NCBI GenBank assembly: GCA_023150555.1
Contig: JAKLKQ010000038.1
Location: forward strand, 1 to 61,451
Direction: 5' to 3'
Source of the DNA: Planctomycetota bacterium
Lineage (GTDB): Bacteria; Planctomycetota; SZUA-567; H5-PLA8
Length of the DNA: 61,451 nt
Positions within the stretch are counted from its first letter, which is position 1; the number at the start of each line of letters is the position of its first letter. Below, one piece after another: positions 23,567-33,130 of this stretch. The notes below the pieces were generated by a model. It ran no database searches. It was given only the letters and a program-made list of their open reading frames with translations, and was not told the origin of the DNA. Made by a program: the position numbers and the translations under genes.

Positions 23567-24592
23567 GTGACTTCGCTGGAAGACATCGACCGCTCCAGGA
23601 CCCAGCTCGTCGTGATGAACGACGCCGCACCGTGGCGTGAGTTCAAGGAACGCGTGCTGCGCGAGGCCGGCTTCCGCAACGTCCTCTCTTTCGATGCCCA
23701 GCTGCGGCTGCTGGAAGAGCATCTGAACAATGGCCAAGGCCGCAGCGCCGATCTGGTTCTCTTCGGGTTGCCGCCGCTGCTGGCCGATTCCCTGCGCCTG
23801 CTCGAGGAACTGCAGCGGATCTTTCCGGGACCCGTCCTGGCGACCAGCGAACGGTACGACCCTGAAATCCACCGGCACATGCGCGAGATGGGCGTGCACG
23901 ACTACCTGCCCGTCGGCGAATGTTCCGAGGAGGCCCTGGAGCTGAAAGTCGAGACCGTGCTGACTGCCCACCGCGTCAATGCGCTCATCGACGAGAACGA
24001 CCAGCGCACCCAGCGCCTGTTCCTGAACATTCTGACCGTGATGGTGAAGATCCTCGACAGCAAGGACCACTACACGCGCTTCCACAGCCACTCGGTGGCG
24101 CTATGGTCGCGCATGATCGGCCGGCGCAAGGGCATGGACGAAGAAGAACTGATCCGCCTGGGCCTGGCCGCGGTCTTCCACGATTTCGGGAAGATCGGCA
24201 TCCCCGAGGAGATCCTCAACAAACCCTCACGGCTGACCGACGAGGAATTCGACATCATGAAGCAGCATCCCACCATCGCGCGGGACCTGCTTTCGTCGCT
24301 CGAACTCTTCCAGGATCTACTGCCCGCCATCACCCACCACCACGAACGCTGGGACGGCAGGGGCTACCCCGCCGGCCTGAAGGCCGAACAGATCCCCTTG
24401 TGGGGGCGCATCATCTGCCTGGCTGACGCCTACGATACCATGGCCAGCCGGCGCACGTACAAGGAACCGATGAGCCAGGACCAGATCGTCGAACAGCTGC
24501 GCCGCGGACACGGCACACAGTTCGACCCCGAACTGGTCGACATCATGCTCCAGATCCTGGAAGAGAAGGCCGCCGACCGAAACGACGCCTGA
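23567..24592 (+). CDS. HD-GYP phosphodiesterase with degenerate receiver-like N-terminus
   Basis: About 341 aa. The C-terminal HD-GYP domain is intact: HDFGKIGIPEE near residue 204 and HHERWDGRGYPAGL near 257; such domains degrade cyclic-di-GMP. The N-terminal ~130 residues look like a receiver fold, but the phospho-acceptor strand reads DLVLFGLPPL with no Asp at the usual end, so phosphorylation is doubtful. Start uncertain: GTG at 23567 has AGGAG 11 nt upstream; the frame is open to GTG at 23474. A TAAAAT hexamer at 23422-23427 could be its -10. Confidence 0.88.
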   Translation: MTSLEDIDRSRTQLVVMNDAAPWREFKERVLREAGFRNVLSFDAQLRLLEEHLNNGQGRSADLVLFGLPPLLADSLRLLEELQRIFPGPVLATSERYDPEIHRHMREMGVHDYLPVGECSEEALELKVETVLTAHRVNALIDENDQRTQRLFLNILTVMVKILDSKDHYTRFHSHSVALWSRMIGRRKGMDEEELIRLGLAAVFHDFGKIGIPEEILNKPSRLTDEEFDIMKQHPTIARDLLSSLELFQDLLPAITHHHERWDGRGYPAGLKAEQIPLWGRIICLADAYDTMASRRTYKEPMSQDQIVEQLRRGHGTQFDPELVDIMLQILEEKAADRNDA

Positions 24593-24654
24593 GCGCGCGC
24601 GACCCGTTGCCGATCCACTTGTTCTACCGCCTGCTTTGAGCGATTCTGCTTCGC

Positions 24655-25647
24655 ATGCCGGCGCGCACTTACCGCCCCTTCCCCGACCCGCCCCCGGCGG
24701 CCGCCGCAGAGTTTGCCGGTCGGCTGGTCCTGGCCATGGCTTTCGTGGCGCTGGTCCTGGGTCTCTTCGCGTCGAATCTGCAAACGCCGGAAGGCTTCCC
24801 GCGCGGCAGTCTGAAGGCGCTCGTCTTCCCGCGCCTGGGCGCCTTCGTGCTGGCGGCCCTGGTGGCGGGCCTGCTCCAGGGCGCTCGCGCACCCGCCCGC
24901 CTCCTCTTGTTAGGCGGACTGGCGGCGGCGGCGCTGGCACTGTACCTGCTGCCGGCGGCAGAGCGCCCCATGCTGGGCATGCGGGCCCTGGCCGACCTCA
25001 CCGGACGGGAGGCGTCCGCGCTGAGCGGCACTCTGGCGACACTGGCGCGCTTCGAGATCGCGCTGCTGGCGGCGGTGCTGCTGGGCACCTGGCTGGGCCG
25101 CCAACTTGAGCACCCCGGACACCTGCTGGTAGTGGTGCTGTGCGCCGCGGCCGGGGACGCCTGGCTGAGCATGCTTCAGGTGCCGGAGACCGTGGGGCCG
25201 GGCCACCCGGTGAGCCTGATGCGGCTGAACTGGCCGCCGGCATGGAATGGCATCAGCGTCGCGCCCACGTTTCCAGATGTGCTGTTCCTGGCGGTCTTCA
25301 TGGAAGCGTCGCGGCGCTTCCGTTTCCACGGCTTCTCGGTGGCGTTCGGAGCAGTGGCTGGCTATGCCGTGGCCTCGTTCCTCTCGCTGGCGACGTGGCG
25401 GGTGATGCTGGCACTGCCGATGGTGGGACTGGGCGTATTGATGGGGGCCTGGCCGGACTTCCGCTGTTCGGCCCGGGAGGTGATCAAGGCCTTCACGCTG
25501 GCCCTGCTTCTGTTCGCCGCGCTGGTGGGACTGACGAGCGTGCACAAGGCCCTGCATCCGCCGCCCCAGCCGCGGCACAATCCGCTGCAGTACCGCAACA
25601 TCGCCGCCTGCGAAGCGGCGGCGCCGTGCGGCATCAGGATAGTTTGA
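24655..25647 (+). CDS. Polytopic membrane protein, unknown function
   Basis: 330 aa with about eight hydrophobic helices, starting after a Pro-rich N-terminus. No family recognised. The soluble C-terminus is short and contains two cysteines (AACEAAAPCG). It is 62 bp downstream of the HD-GYP gene on the same strand and its last 14 nt overlap the convergent tRNA-binding gene. Confidence 0.65.
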   Translation: MPARTYRPFPDPPPAAAAEFAGRLVLAMAFVALVLGLFASNLQTPEGFPRGSLKALVFPRLGAFVLAALVAGLLQGARAPARLLLLGGLAAAALALYLLPAAERPMLGMRALADLTGREASALSGTLATLARFEIALLAAVLLGTWLGRQLEHPGHLLVVVLCAAAGDAWLSMLQVPETVGPGHPVSLMRLNWPPAWNGISVAPTFPDVLFLAVFMEASRRFRFHGFSVAFGAVAGYAVASFLSLATWRVMLALPMVGLGVLMGAWPDFRCSAREVIKAFTLALLLFAALVGLTSVHKALHPPPQPRHNPLQYRNIAACEAAAPCGIRIV

Positions 25648-26011
25648 GGCCGCTGGCCGCCGGGCCGTCGGTCGTTACCAGGCGCAGCCCGCCTTCGGGC
25701 AGCGAGACCGCCAGCAGCATGCCCTCGCTGACTTCCCCGCGCAGCTTGGCCGGCTTGAGGTTGTCCACGACGATGATCGTCTTGCCGATCATCTGTTCCG
25801 GCGTGTAGTGCTCGCGGATGCCCGAGACGATCTGCTTGCGGCGGTCGCCTACCTTTAACTGCAGGATCAGCAGGCGGTCGGCCTTGGGGTGCGGCGTGGC
25901 CTCGACGACCTCCGCGGTCACCAGGCGAACCTTGGCAAAGTCATCGATGCCGATCTGCGGGTCGCCGGCAGGCTCCTGAGGTGAGGGGGCGGGCGGTTGG
26001 GCTTCGCTCAT
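25634..26011 (-). CDS. tRNA-binding (MetRS C-terminal/Trbp111-like) protein
   Basis: 125 aa. OB-fold tRNA-binding domain as in the MetRS C-terminal dimerisation module: DDFAKVRLVTAEVVEATPHPKADRLLILQL, IVSGIREHYTPEQMIGK and NLKPAKLRGEVSEGMLLA. As a free-standing protein it would bind tRNA structure non-specifically or act in trans with a MetRS that lacks the module. ATG at 26011 has GGAGC just upstream, immediately after the T-tract of the preceding gene's terminator. Confidence 0.9.
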   Translation of the reverse strand: MSEAQPPAPSPQEPAGDPQIGIDDFAKVRLVTAEVVEATPHPKADRLLILQLKVGDRRKQIVSGIREHYTPEQMIGKTIIVVDNLKPAKLRGEVSEGMLLAVSLPEGGLRLVTTDGPAASGLKLS

Positions 26012-26024
26012 GGTTGGGAGCTCC

Positions 26025-26056
26025 AAAAAAAGTCCGGGCTCACGCGGAGCCCGGAC
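26025..26056 (-). terminator. Intrinsic terminator of the TPR-protein gene
   Basis: Perfect 10-bp stem GTCCGGGCTC / GAGCCCGGAC (plus-strand 26032-26041 and 26047-26056), loop ACGCG, then seven Ts on the - strand. It sits between the TPR gene's stop (26088) and the ribosome site of the next - strand gene. Confidence 0.88.
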
Positions 26057-26087
26057 GAGAATGAACGGCATCGAAACCGGCGAACGG

Positions 26088-28676
26088 TTAGCGCGTCTTG
26101 ACGCTTGTCTCGCCCTCGTCGGTGCTGGCGGGCTGAACCTGGATCTTCGGCGGGCTGTTCTTGGGCTCTTCCGCCTTGCTCTGCTCCTGCGCGGCCGGCT
26201 TGGCGTCGGACTCGGTCGTCTGCGGCTCGACCGGCTCCTTGGCGACGGGCTCCTTCGGCGCTTCCTCGACAGCCAGCGGGTCTTCTGCGGGCTTCCGGGC
26301 GGCGACGTGGACCCCTTCCTTCTGGCCCTTCTTCTCGGCCTTGGCGACGTCCTTCGATTCCTTCACCGCCGCTTCCTGGATGCGCGACAGCGCCACGGAC
26401 GCGGTGCCGTCGCCGGCGGCGAGGCTGGCGGCCTTATCGAAGCTGGTGCGCGCGGCTTCGTAGTTGCCGTGGTCCAGTTCGCAGCGGCCCTTCCAGAGGT
26501 GGTGCCAGGCACTTTCGTTGGCGACGGGTTCGGAAGCGGCGAAGGCTTCCAGGGCCTCGTCGTGCTGGCCCTTGAGGTGCAGGATCGCGCCGAGCACGCA
26601 GTGCGCGCCGGCCTTGACGTTCGCGTCGGCGGCTTCCGCGGCGGCCACCTTGGCCAGCGCGTAGGCCTTATCGACGTCGCCGACACCCTGGCGGTCGACG
26701 TATGCCTTGGCCAGGAAAACCTTAGTCATGTCGGTGTCGTTGAGGCGGAAGGCTTCTTCGGCCGCCAGGACGCTGCCCTGCACGTCGCCGATTTGGCTGC
26801 GGCACGCGGCCAAGTCGCTCCAGGCGCTGCCGTTCTCGGGGGCCCGGTTGACCGCCTGTACGCCGGCGATCACGCCGCCGCGCCAGTCCTTGGTCACGGT
26901 GCGGGCGTGCGTCAGCTTGACCCAGGCGTCGGCGTTGGACGGATCCAGGCGCGTGACGACGTCGTATTCTTTCTCGGCACCGTTCCAGTCGGCCTCAGGC
27001 TTCGAGGCGAGCAGATCGGCCAGGCGCAGGTGCTGGGTCGCGTCGTTGGGCTTCAGAAGCACGGCCTTGGACGCGGCGAGTTCCATCGCTTCCCAGTCGC
27101 CGGTGGCCTTGGCCTGGTCGTACAGGACTTCCATCAGCATGCTGCTCTTCGGGTTGGCCTTGGCGCCTTCCTCGAGGATCTTCTTGGCGTCGTCTTCCTT
27201 GCCCATCGCGCGCAGGATCTCGGCGTAGGTGCCGTAGGCGGGGGCATAGGTGTCGTCGATCTTGAGGCTGCCCTTCACCTTCTCGATGGCCTTCTCGTAG
27301 AGCTTGGTGGCGTCCTCGGCCTTGCCGGCGGCCTTGGCCTCGTCGCCTTGGCTCTTCACGGCTAGGGCCGCGAGGTTCAGCGGTTCGGGGCGGGTGGGCA
27401 GGATGTCGACGGCGGCGTTGTAGGCGTTCTCTGCGTCCGCATACTTCTTGAGGTGCATCAGGACGTCGCCGCGCTCGACGTGGTACATGCCTTCGGACGG
27501 ACGCTGGGTGACGGCCGTGTCGTACTCGGACAGCGCGTCCTCCCACTTGTCTTGCAGGATATAGACCTGGCCGCGGTTGCGATGGGCTTCCGGCAGCTGG
27601 ATCTGGTTCTGCTGGGTGCGGGGCGCCAAGCGCTCGGCGGCGGCCAGCTCCCACAGGCCCTTGCGGACATCGCCCAGACGCGCCAGTGCCAGGCCCAGTT
27701 CGGCGTGGGCGACGGCGTTGGACGGCACCATATCGATGGCCAACTCGGCACACGTCTTTGCTTCGTCGTTGCGGCCCAGGTGGCTGTCGCACTGCGCCAG
27801 CATCACCAGCGTCTGCACACAGCGCTCGTCGCGCTTCAGCACCTCGGCCAACTTCTCGCGGGGATTGCCGTAGATCTCCAGGCCTTCGACCAGGGCCTCG
27901 CGGGCGCTGGCGTAGTAGCCCATCTCCATGAGGGAGCGGCCCAGGCCTTCGTAAGCGCGGATCTCGGTCTGCAGCGGCACGCCGGTCTGGATGGCCTCGC
28001 GGTAGTTGGCCGCCGCCAGGGACCAGTCCTTTTTAAGGAGGCGGTTGGTGGCCAGTTCCATATTCCGCAGGGTCTTGAGCGTGTGGGCCGTCTCGCTCAT
28101 CACTTCGGCGTCGGTGATGTCGATCCAGCAGTAGCCGTTGTTTATGGACTCGACCTGGCCCCAGAAGTGCACGGGCGTGAACTTCGGCATCGCGTCGACC
28201 TTGCGGATCAACTCGTCTCGATGCATCCCGATGTACAGGAAGGGGTAGATGTCCTCGCGCTGCTCGCTGTCCCACAACTCCGTGCCGTAGGGCCAGGCGC
28301 TGATGTTGACGTGAGTGTCCCGCGTGAAGGGCGCAGACATCTGGCGGAAGAAGGACCCGCGCCCGTTCAGGTACACGCTGAACTCCACCTGCCGCTTCAG
28401 GAAGAACTTGGGCTCGGCCTTGAGCTCCTGCAACGTGACCAACTGGTGGTCTTCGCGCGGTTCAGCCCAGACCTTGAAATAATTGGTCCAGGTCACCCGC
28501 ATCTTGTGGAAGAAGTGGCGCATCTCTTGGCCCCGGCCTTCGGGCTCAAGGATCACCTCGCGGAACGGATTGGCTTTGGGGTCGGCTACTACATCTTCGA
28601 CGGCCCGCAGAATGGGGCTCGCCGCGAGAATCAGCGCCGCCAGGCCAAAAGAGTACCTCAGAACGCCTCTGTCCAT
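26088..28676 (-). CDS. Secreted TPR-repeat protein
   Basis: 862 aa. Signal peptide (LRYSFGLAALILAASPILRAVE), an N-terminal domain of ~190 residues I do not recognise, then about a dozen TPR-like helical hairpins (residues ~200-760), and a Lys/Glu/Pro/Ala-rich disordered tail. Probably a periplasmic or cell-surface scaffold. ATG at 28676 preceded by GGAGGGG. Such proteins are common in Planctomycetota; the role cannot be told from sequence. Confidence 0.85.
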   Translation of the reverse strand: MDRGVLRYSFGLAALILAASPILRAVEDVVADPKANPFREVILEPEGRGQEMRHFFHKMRVTWTNYFKVWAEPREDHQLVTLQELKAEPKFFLKRQVEFSVYLNGRGSFFRQMSAPFTRDTHVNISAWPYGTELWDSEQREDIYPFLYIGMHRDELIRKVDAMPKFTPVHFWGQVESINNGYCWIDITDAEVMSETAHTLKTLRNMELATNRLLKKDWSLAAANYREAIQTGVPLQTEIRAYEGLGRSLMEMGYYASAREALVEGLEIYGNPREKLAEVLKRDERCVQTLVMLAQCDSHLGRNDEAKTCAELAIDMVPSNAVAHAELGLALARLGDVRKGLWELAAAERLAPRTQQNQIQLPEAHRNRGQVYILQDKWEDALSEYDTAVTQRPSEGMYHVERGDVLMHLKKYADAENAYNAAVDILPTRPEPLNLAALAVKSQGDEAKAAGKAEDATKLYEKAIEKVKGSLKIDDTYAPAYGTYAEILRAMGKEDDAKKILEEGAKANPKSSMLMEVLYDQAKATGDWEAMELAASKAVLLKPNDATQHLRLADLLASKPEADWNGAEKEYDVVTRLDPSNADAWVKLTHARTVTKDWRGGVIAGVQAVNRAPENGSAWSDLAACRSQIGDVQGSVLAAEEAFRLNDTDMTKVFLAKAYVDRQGVGDVDKAYALAKVAAAEAADANVKAGAHCVLGAILHLKGQHDEALEAFAASEPVANESAWHHLWKGRCELDHGNYEAARTSFDKAASLAAGDGTASVALSRIQEAAVKESKDVAKAEKKGQKEGVHVAARKPAEDPLAVEEAPKEPVAKEPVEPQTTESDAKPAAQEQSKAEEPKNSPPKIQVQPASTDEGETSVKTR

Positions 28677-29068
28677 TCGGGTCTACCCCTCCGAAAGCAT
28701 TTCGGCTCTCTTGCTGACCCCGCCGGATAAGCGCCTTACCTATCTTACCCTACCCAGGCGGCACAACGGTACTACCCGCATGCAAAAAACCGCTTACCCA
28801 TCCAACTTGGGCAAGAACCCTTCAGGTATCGGCTTTGCGGCAACCGACCCAAAGTTATACGGAAGCCATTCCGCAAAGCAAGTATGGAATGCAGGTTAAA
28901 CGGATCCTGCGGCTGGGCCTACTCCTAATATTATCCTCAATAAAGTACCCCCATAATGCTATTTGACAACCTCGGACTCCTTCTTAGTTTAGTTGCTTCG
29001 GGCGCCTAAACAGAGCCCCAATAAGCGTCTCACGTGTGCAACCTGGAACCCATGAAAAGGACACCGCC
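28677..29068. other. Intergenic region with candidate promoter for the aminotransferase gene
   Basis: 392 bp, AT-richer than its neighbours, between divergent genes. TTGACA (28963-28968) is a perfect -35; the matching -10 about 16-17 nt on (TAGTTT, 28985-28990) is weak. No gene or hairpin of note. Confidence 0.4.
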
Positions 29069-30478
29069 ATGGCCGGCAGAAGCTTCTCCCTGACCCCAAA
29101 AAAAGTGCCCCAAGTAAATTCAAAATTCCGGACGATCAAGACCGCCTTGCCGGTCCCCGAGTCGATTTCCCTCCTTGAGACCCTGCGCGCCCACGAGCCC
29201 GCCAGCATGGGCGGCCAGCCCCCCATCGTCTGGGAGAGTGCCACCGGCTGCGAGGTCAAGGACCGCTGGGGCAACCGCTGGCTGGACTGGTCCAGCGGCG
29301 TGCTGGTCACCAACGCCGGGCACGGCCGCAAAGAGATCGCCGACGCCATCGTCAAGCAGGCCACCAGCCCGCTCCTGCACAATTACCTCTTCCCCAACGA
29401 GGCCCGCGCGGCGCTCGCCAAGCGCCTCACTGAGTTGGCGCCCGCGCCACTGAAGAAGTGCTTCCTGCTCACCACCGGCAGCGAGGCCACCGAGTGCGCC
29501 ATGAAGCTGGCCAAAACCTGGGGCATCAAGCAGGGCGGCAATAAGAAGGATGTGATCGTCAGCTTCGAGCACGGTTTCCATGGCCGAACTCTGGGCGCGC
29601 AGTTGGCCGGCGGCATCCCGGCCCTGAAGAGCTGGATCACGCACGAGCACCCCGACTACGTACAGGTGCCCTTCCCCGGCGACTGGCGCCTGAAGCCGGA
29701 ACAGCGCACCTTCGCCGCCTTCGAACAGGCGCTGAAGGCCAAGGGCGTCGAAGCCAAGAACGTCGCCGGCGTGATCGTGGAGTCCTACCAGGGCGGCAGC
29801 GCCTCCTTTATGCCGGTGGACGTCGCGAAGCAGCTGCGCGAATGGTGCACGAAGAACGGCGCCGCGCTGATCTTCGACGAGGTCCAGGCGGGCTTCGGGC
29901 GCTGCGGCACGTTCTTCGCCTTCGAACACTACGGCGTCGTCCCAGACCTAACCTGCTGCGGCAAGGGCATCAGCTCCTCGCTGCCCATCTCCTGCGTCCT
30001 GGGCCGCCCGGAGATTATGGACCTCTACCCGCCCGGCAGCATGACCAGCACGCACAGCGGCAACCCCATCTGCGCTGCCGCCGCGCTGGCCAACCTCGAG
30101 ATCCTGGTGAAGGAGAAGCTCAGCGAGCAGGCTGCCGCGCGCGGCGAGGAACTCTTTGCGGGCCTGGAAGCCATCCGCAAGCAGTACGCCGAGCGCGTCG
30201 CGCGCGTGGAGGGCAAGGGCCTGGTTGCGGGCATGCACTGCGTAAAGCCCGGCACCACCGAGCCCGATCCCGACTTGGCCTTCCGCGTCGTCGAACGTGC
30301 CGTCGAGAAGGGCCTGCTGATGTTCACGCCCGTCGGCTTCATGGGCGCGACGGTGAAGATCTGCCCGCCGCTAGTGATCAGCAAGGAGCAGGTCGCCGAC
30401 GGCATAGCGGCCCTGGGCGAGGCCTTTGCCGAAGTCGTCGCCGAGATCGTCAAGGAAGTGCCCGCGTCCGCGAAGTAG
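29069..30478 (+). CDS. Class III PLP-dependent aminotransferase (4-aminobutyrate-transaminase-like)
   Basis: 469 aa. PLP-binding TTGSEATECAMK (residues ~135-146), HGFHGRT, IFDEVQAGFGR with Asp270, and Lys299 in CCGKGISSSLP. Closest in pattern to GabT, but ornithine-type or other omega-amino acid aminotransferases cannot be excluded. ATG at 29069 follows AAAAGGA. Convergent with comEC, 15 bp apart. Confidence 0.9.
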   Translation: MAGRSFSLTPKKVPQVNSKFRTIKTALPVPESISLLETLRAHEPASMGGQPPIVWESATGCEVKDRWGNRWLDWSSGVLVTNAGHGRKEIADAIVKQATSPLLHNYLFPNEARAALAKRLTELAPAPLKKCFLLTTGSEATECAMKLAKTWGIKQGGNKKDVIVSFEHGFHGRTLGAQLAGGIPALKSWITHEHPDYVQVPFPGDWRLKPEQRTFAAFEQALKAKGVEAKNVAGVIVESYQGGSASFMPVDVAKQLREWCTKNGAALIFDEVQAGFGRCGTFFAFEHYGVVPDLTCCGKGISSSLPISCVLGRPEIMDLYPPGSMTSTHSGNPICAAAALANLEILVKEKLSEQAAARGEELFAGLEAIRKQYAERVARVEGKGLVAGMHCVKPGTTEPDPDLAFRVVERAVEKGLLMFTPVGFMGATVKICPPLVISKEQVADGIAALGEAFAEVVAEIVKEVPASAK

Positions 30479-30493
30479 CGTACGCCTCCTTTA

Positions 30494-33016
30494 TTAGGGC
30501 AGCTCCTTCCAGGCGCCCTCGCGGTAGGCGTAGACCTCGCCGCGCGGGCCGTCGCCCAACCGCAGCGAGCCCGCACGTGCCGTCGAGAGCAGCCGCAGGC
30601 CTTCCTGCATGGTCAGCGCCGCCAGGTTAACGCCGGCGCCTTCCTCTGGATACAAACCGCCCTGGCCCGCGATCAGCGTGCGCGCGCCGCTGGCGGCAAC
30701 CAAGCGTTCCGTCGAGGCCGGCCACTGCCCGCCGACTCCGGGCGTCACGCGCAGGACTTCGGCACGCAGCGCATCGCGAGGAGCAGTACTAAGAAGGCGG
30801 CCCAGGCTGGCCTCCGAACGCGCCTGCGCCAGCAGCACGCTCGTCCCACCCAGCGCCACGCGCACGCACAACGCCTCGCTGCCTGCTCCCGGAAGCGCAC
30901 CCGGCGCCGCGTCGCTCGCGAAGGTCCAGCGCACCTCGCCGGGCCCGGCCAGCGCGCCTTCCTTCGGTGGCGCTTCCCAGGCCACACCCTGCGCCTCGAG
31001 TTGCGCGCGCAGATCCCGCAGTAACATGCTCGGCGCGACGGTCCGCGCCAGCACCGCGCGCCGGACCGGCACGCGCCGCACCAGCTCCGCCGCGCCGCAG
31101 CAGGCCTCGGGCGAGTCCTCCGTGATCACCAGCAGCGCCAGCTCGCGCACGCCCTGTCGCAGCAGGCACTCGGCCAGTCTCCGGCCCTGGCCCTCGGCGC
31201 CGCAGTCAATCAGCGCGGCTTGGCCCGTGGGCGTCTCCACCAACGCCGCGCGCCCCGCGGGAAGATCGAGCACCGTCATGCGCGGCGCAGCCGGAGGGCG
31301 CACGAACAACGCCGTCGCCGCCAGCATGACCAGGCTCGCGGGCAAGAGCGCCGCCAGCCGGGGGAAGGTCGCGTAGCGCCCGCGCTCCACCCAAGCCAGC
31401 GCGAGGATCGCGGCGTAGACCGCCACCAGCGGCAGCACGGGCTCGGGAAGGTTGATGCTCGCGCCAGGCAGCGCCGCGAACTTGCGCGTGAAACCCAGCA
31501 GCAGCGCAAGCGGAAGCGTCAGCACGCCGCCAAGGGTCCCGCCGAGGATCAGCGCCGCCGCGCCGCAGGCCAAGCCCAGTAGCGCCAGCGGCACCGAGAC
31601 GAAGTTCGTCAGCAGCGTCCACGGGGCCAGCCGTCCCATGTGCCACGCCACCACCGACGCCGTGCCCGCCCACGCGGCGAAAGAGACGAAGAGCGCCTGC
31701 CGCACGCGGCGCCGCACGCGTAGCGCGGCCTCCTCGTTTGGATCGACGATCCACCCTTCGGGGATCTTGCGCCACGCGCGCCAGGCCGTCTCGATCGACG
31801 GGTAGAGCGTGCACAGCGCCAGCACGGCAAGGAACGTGAGCTGGAAGCCGGCGAGGAAGAGTTCGCCGGGCCTCACGAAGAGGATCGCCAGGGCCGCCGC
31901 GGCCAGCGTGGTGAGCGGATCGGGCGAGCGCCGCACGATCCAGGCGCCCGCGAAGAGTCCGATCATCAGCGCCGCGCGCACCACCGGCGCCTGCAGGCCG
32001 CACAGCGCCGCATAGCCCAGCGCGAAGGCGATCACCGCCGCCGCCGAACGCCGCCGGGGCCAGCCCAACGCCGCGAAGAGCCACCACAGCAGCACCGCGA
32101 TCGCCTGGACGTGCAGCCCGCTGATCGCCAGCAGGTGCGCAGTGCCCGCCGCCGCGAAGGCCTCGCGGTCCTGCGGCTGCAGGCCCTCGCGCCGGCCCAA
32201 CAGCAGCGCATCCAGCAGTGCCGCGGTAACGGGATCGAAGCGTTCGCGCGTGCGCTCGGCCAGCGTACCGCTCGCGCGCCGCAGCCACAGGTCCGCGCGC
32301 CACCACGGCGCCGAACCGATGACCTCGATGCGGTCGGCGGCCGGCTCGCCCACGCGCCGGATCCCCTGCCGCGCCAGAAAGGAAGCCGCGTCGAACCCCG
32401 CCGGCAGCGTCGCCGGGGCGGGAGCTTCCAGCCGCACGAGCATCCGCACGACGTCGCCTTCGTGCACCGCACCCTGCGCGCTTTCGTCGGCGATGGAAAG
32501 CTGTACGCGGCCCGAGGCCGGCGCCAGCGACGCCGGATCGGCGCCCAGCTGCTCGAGATGCACGGTCCAGGCATCGCGTCCAGCCCACGTCTCCGTCGGT
32601 ACCGCGCGGCGAACCTCCACTACCGTGGCTTCGAGCCAAGCCAAAGCCGGGCGGTCGGGCGTGCGCCGGCTGACGTCCTGCGCCGGCGGAAAGCGAAGTT
32701 GCAGCGCGTTGCAGCAAGCGCCGCCCAGCAGCGCGGCGCAGAGCGCCGCCGCCATGCGAAGGCGCGCCAGGCGCGTGCGCGAACCCCCTTCATCGCGCGG
32801 CGTGAAGAGCAGCAAGGCCAAGCCGCCCAGGAGCGCCGCCAGCACCGTGCCGCCCAGAGCGCCGAAGGACGGCGCCCACGCGTCGTCGACCCAGATGCCG
32901 AGCGCGAAGGCGAGCGCGAGCCAAAAGAGCGGACGGCGGCGCTTTACGCCGCTGGGATCGCGGGGAGAGCCGGAGTGCAGGCCCACCAGGTAGGTCGGGG
33001 CATGGTCGCCGGACAC
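30494..33016 (-). CDS. comEC: ComEC/Rec2-family protein with degenerate metallo-hydrolase domain
   Basis: About 840 aa. N-terminal DUF4131-like region, the ComEC competence core (GTAHLLAISGLHVQAIAVLLWW, QAPVVRAALMIG) with about ten membrane helices, then a C-terminal metallo-beta-lactamase-like region. In active members that region has HxHxDH; here the equivalent stretch reads LLVITEDSPEACCGAAEL with no histidine, so the nuclease site is lost. It may still be a DNA-uptake channel. Start uncertain: GTG at 33016 (after GGGGGG) or TTG at 33067. Confidence 0.87.
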   Translation of the reverse strand: MSGDHAPTYLVGLHSGSPRDPSGVKRRRPLFWLALAFALGIWVDDAWAPSFGALGGTVLAALLGGLALLLFTPRDEGGSRTRLARLRMAAALCAALLGGACCNALQLRFPPAQDVSRRTPDRPALAWLEATVVEVRRAVPTETWAGRDAWTVHLEQLGADPASLAPASGRVQLSIADESAQGAVHEGDVVRMLVRLEAPAPATLPAGFDAASFLARQGIRRVGEPAADRIEVIGSAPWWRADLWLRRASGTLAERTRERFDPVTAALLDALLLGRREGLQPQDREAFAAAGTAHLLAISGLHVQAIAVLLWWLFAALGWPRRRSAAAVIAFALGYAALCGLQAPVVRAALMIGLFAGAWIVRRSPDPLTTLAAAALAILFVRPGELFLAGFQLTFLAVLALCTLYPSIETAWRAWRKIPEGWIVDPNEEAALRVRRRVRQALFVSFAAWAGTASVVAWHMGRLAPWTLLTNFVSVPLALLGLACGAAALILGGTLGGVLTLPLALLLGFTRKFAALPGASINLPEPVLPLVAVYAAILALAWVERGRYATFPRLAALLPASLVMLAATALFVRPPAAPRMTVLDLPAGRAALVETPTGQAALIDCGAEGQGRRLAECLLRQGVRELALLVITEDSPEACCGAAELVRRVPVRRAVLARTVAPSMLLRDLRAQLEAQGVAWEAPPKEGALAGPGEVRWTFASDAAPGALPGAGSEALCVRVALGGTSVLLAQARSEASLGRLLSTAPRDALRAEVLRVTPGVGGQWPASTERLVAASGARTLIAGQGGLYPEEGAGVNLAALTMQEGLRLLSTARAGSLRLGDGPRGEVYAYREGAWKELP

Positions 33017-33130
33017 GGGCCCCCCGTCTGGAACAAGGGTAGGCGCCCGGCCACCGGGGCCGGGCAAGCTTCCACTACGTTATACGTGAGAGCTGCGGCG
33101 TCAAAACGATCCGGGCGCGGGTAGTGATCT

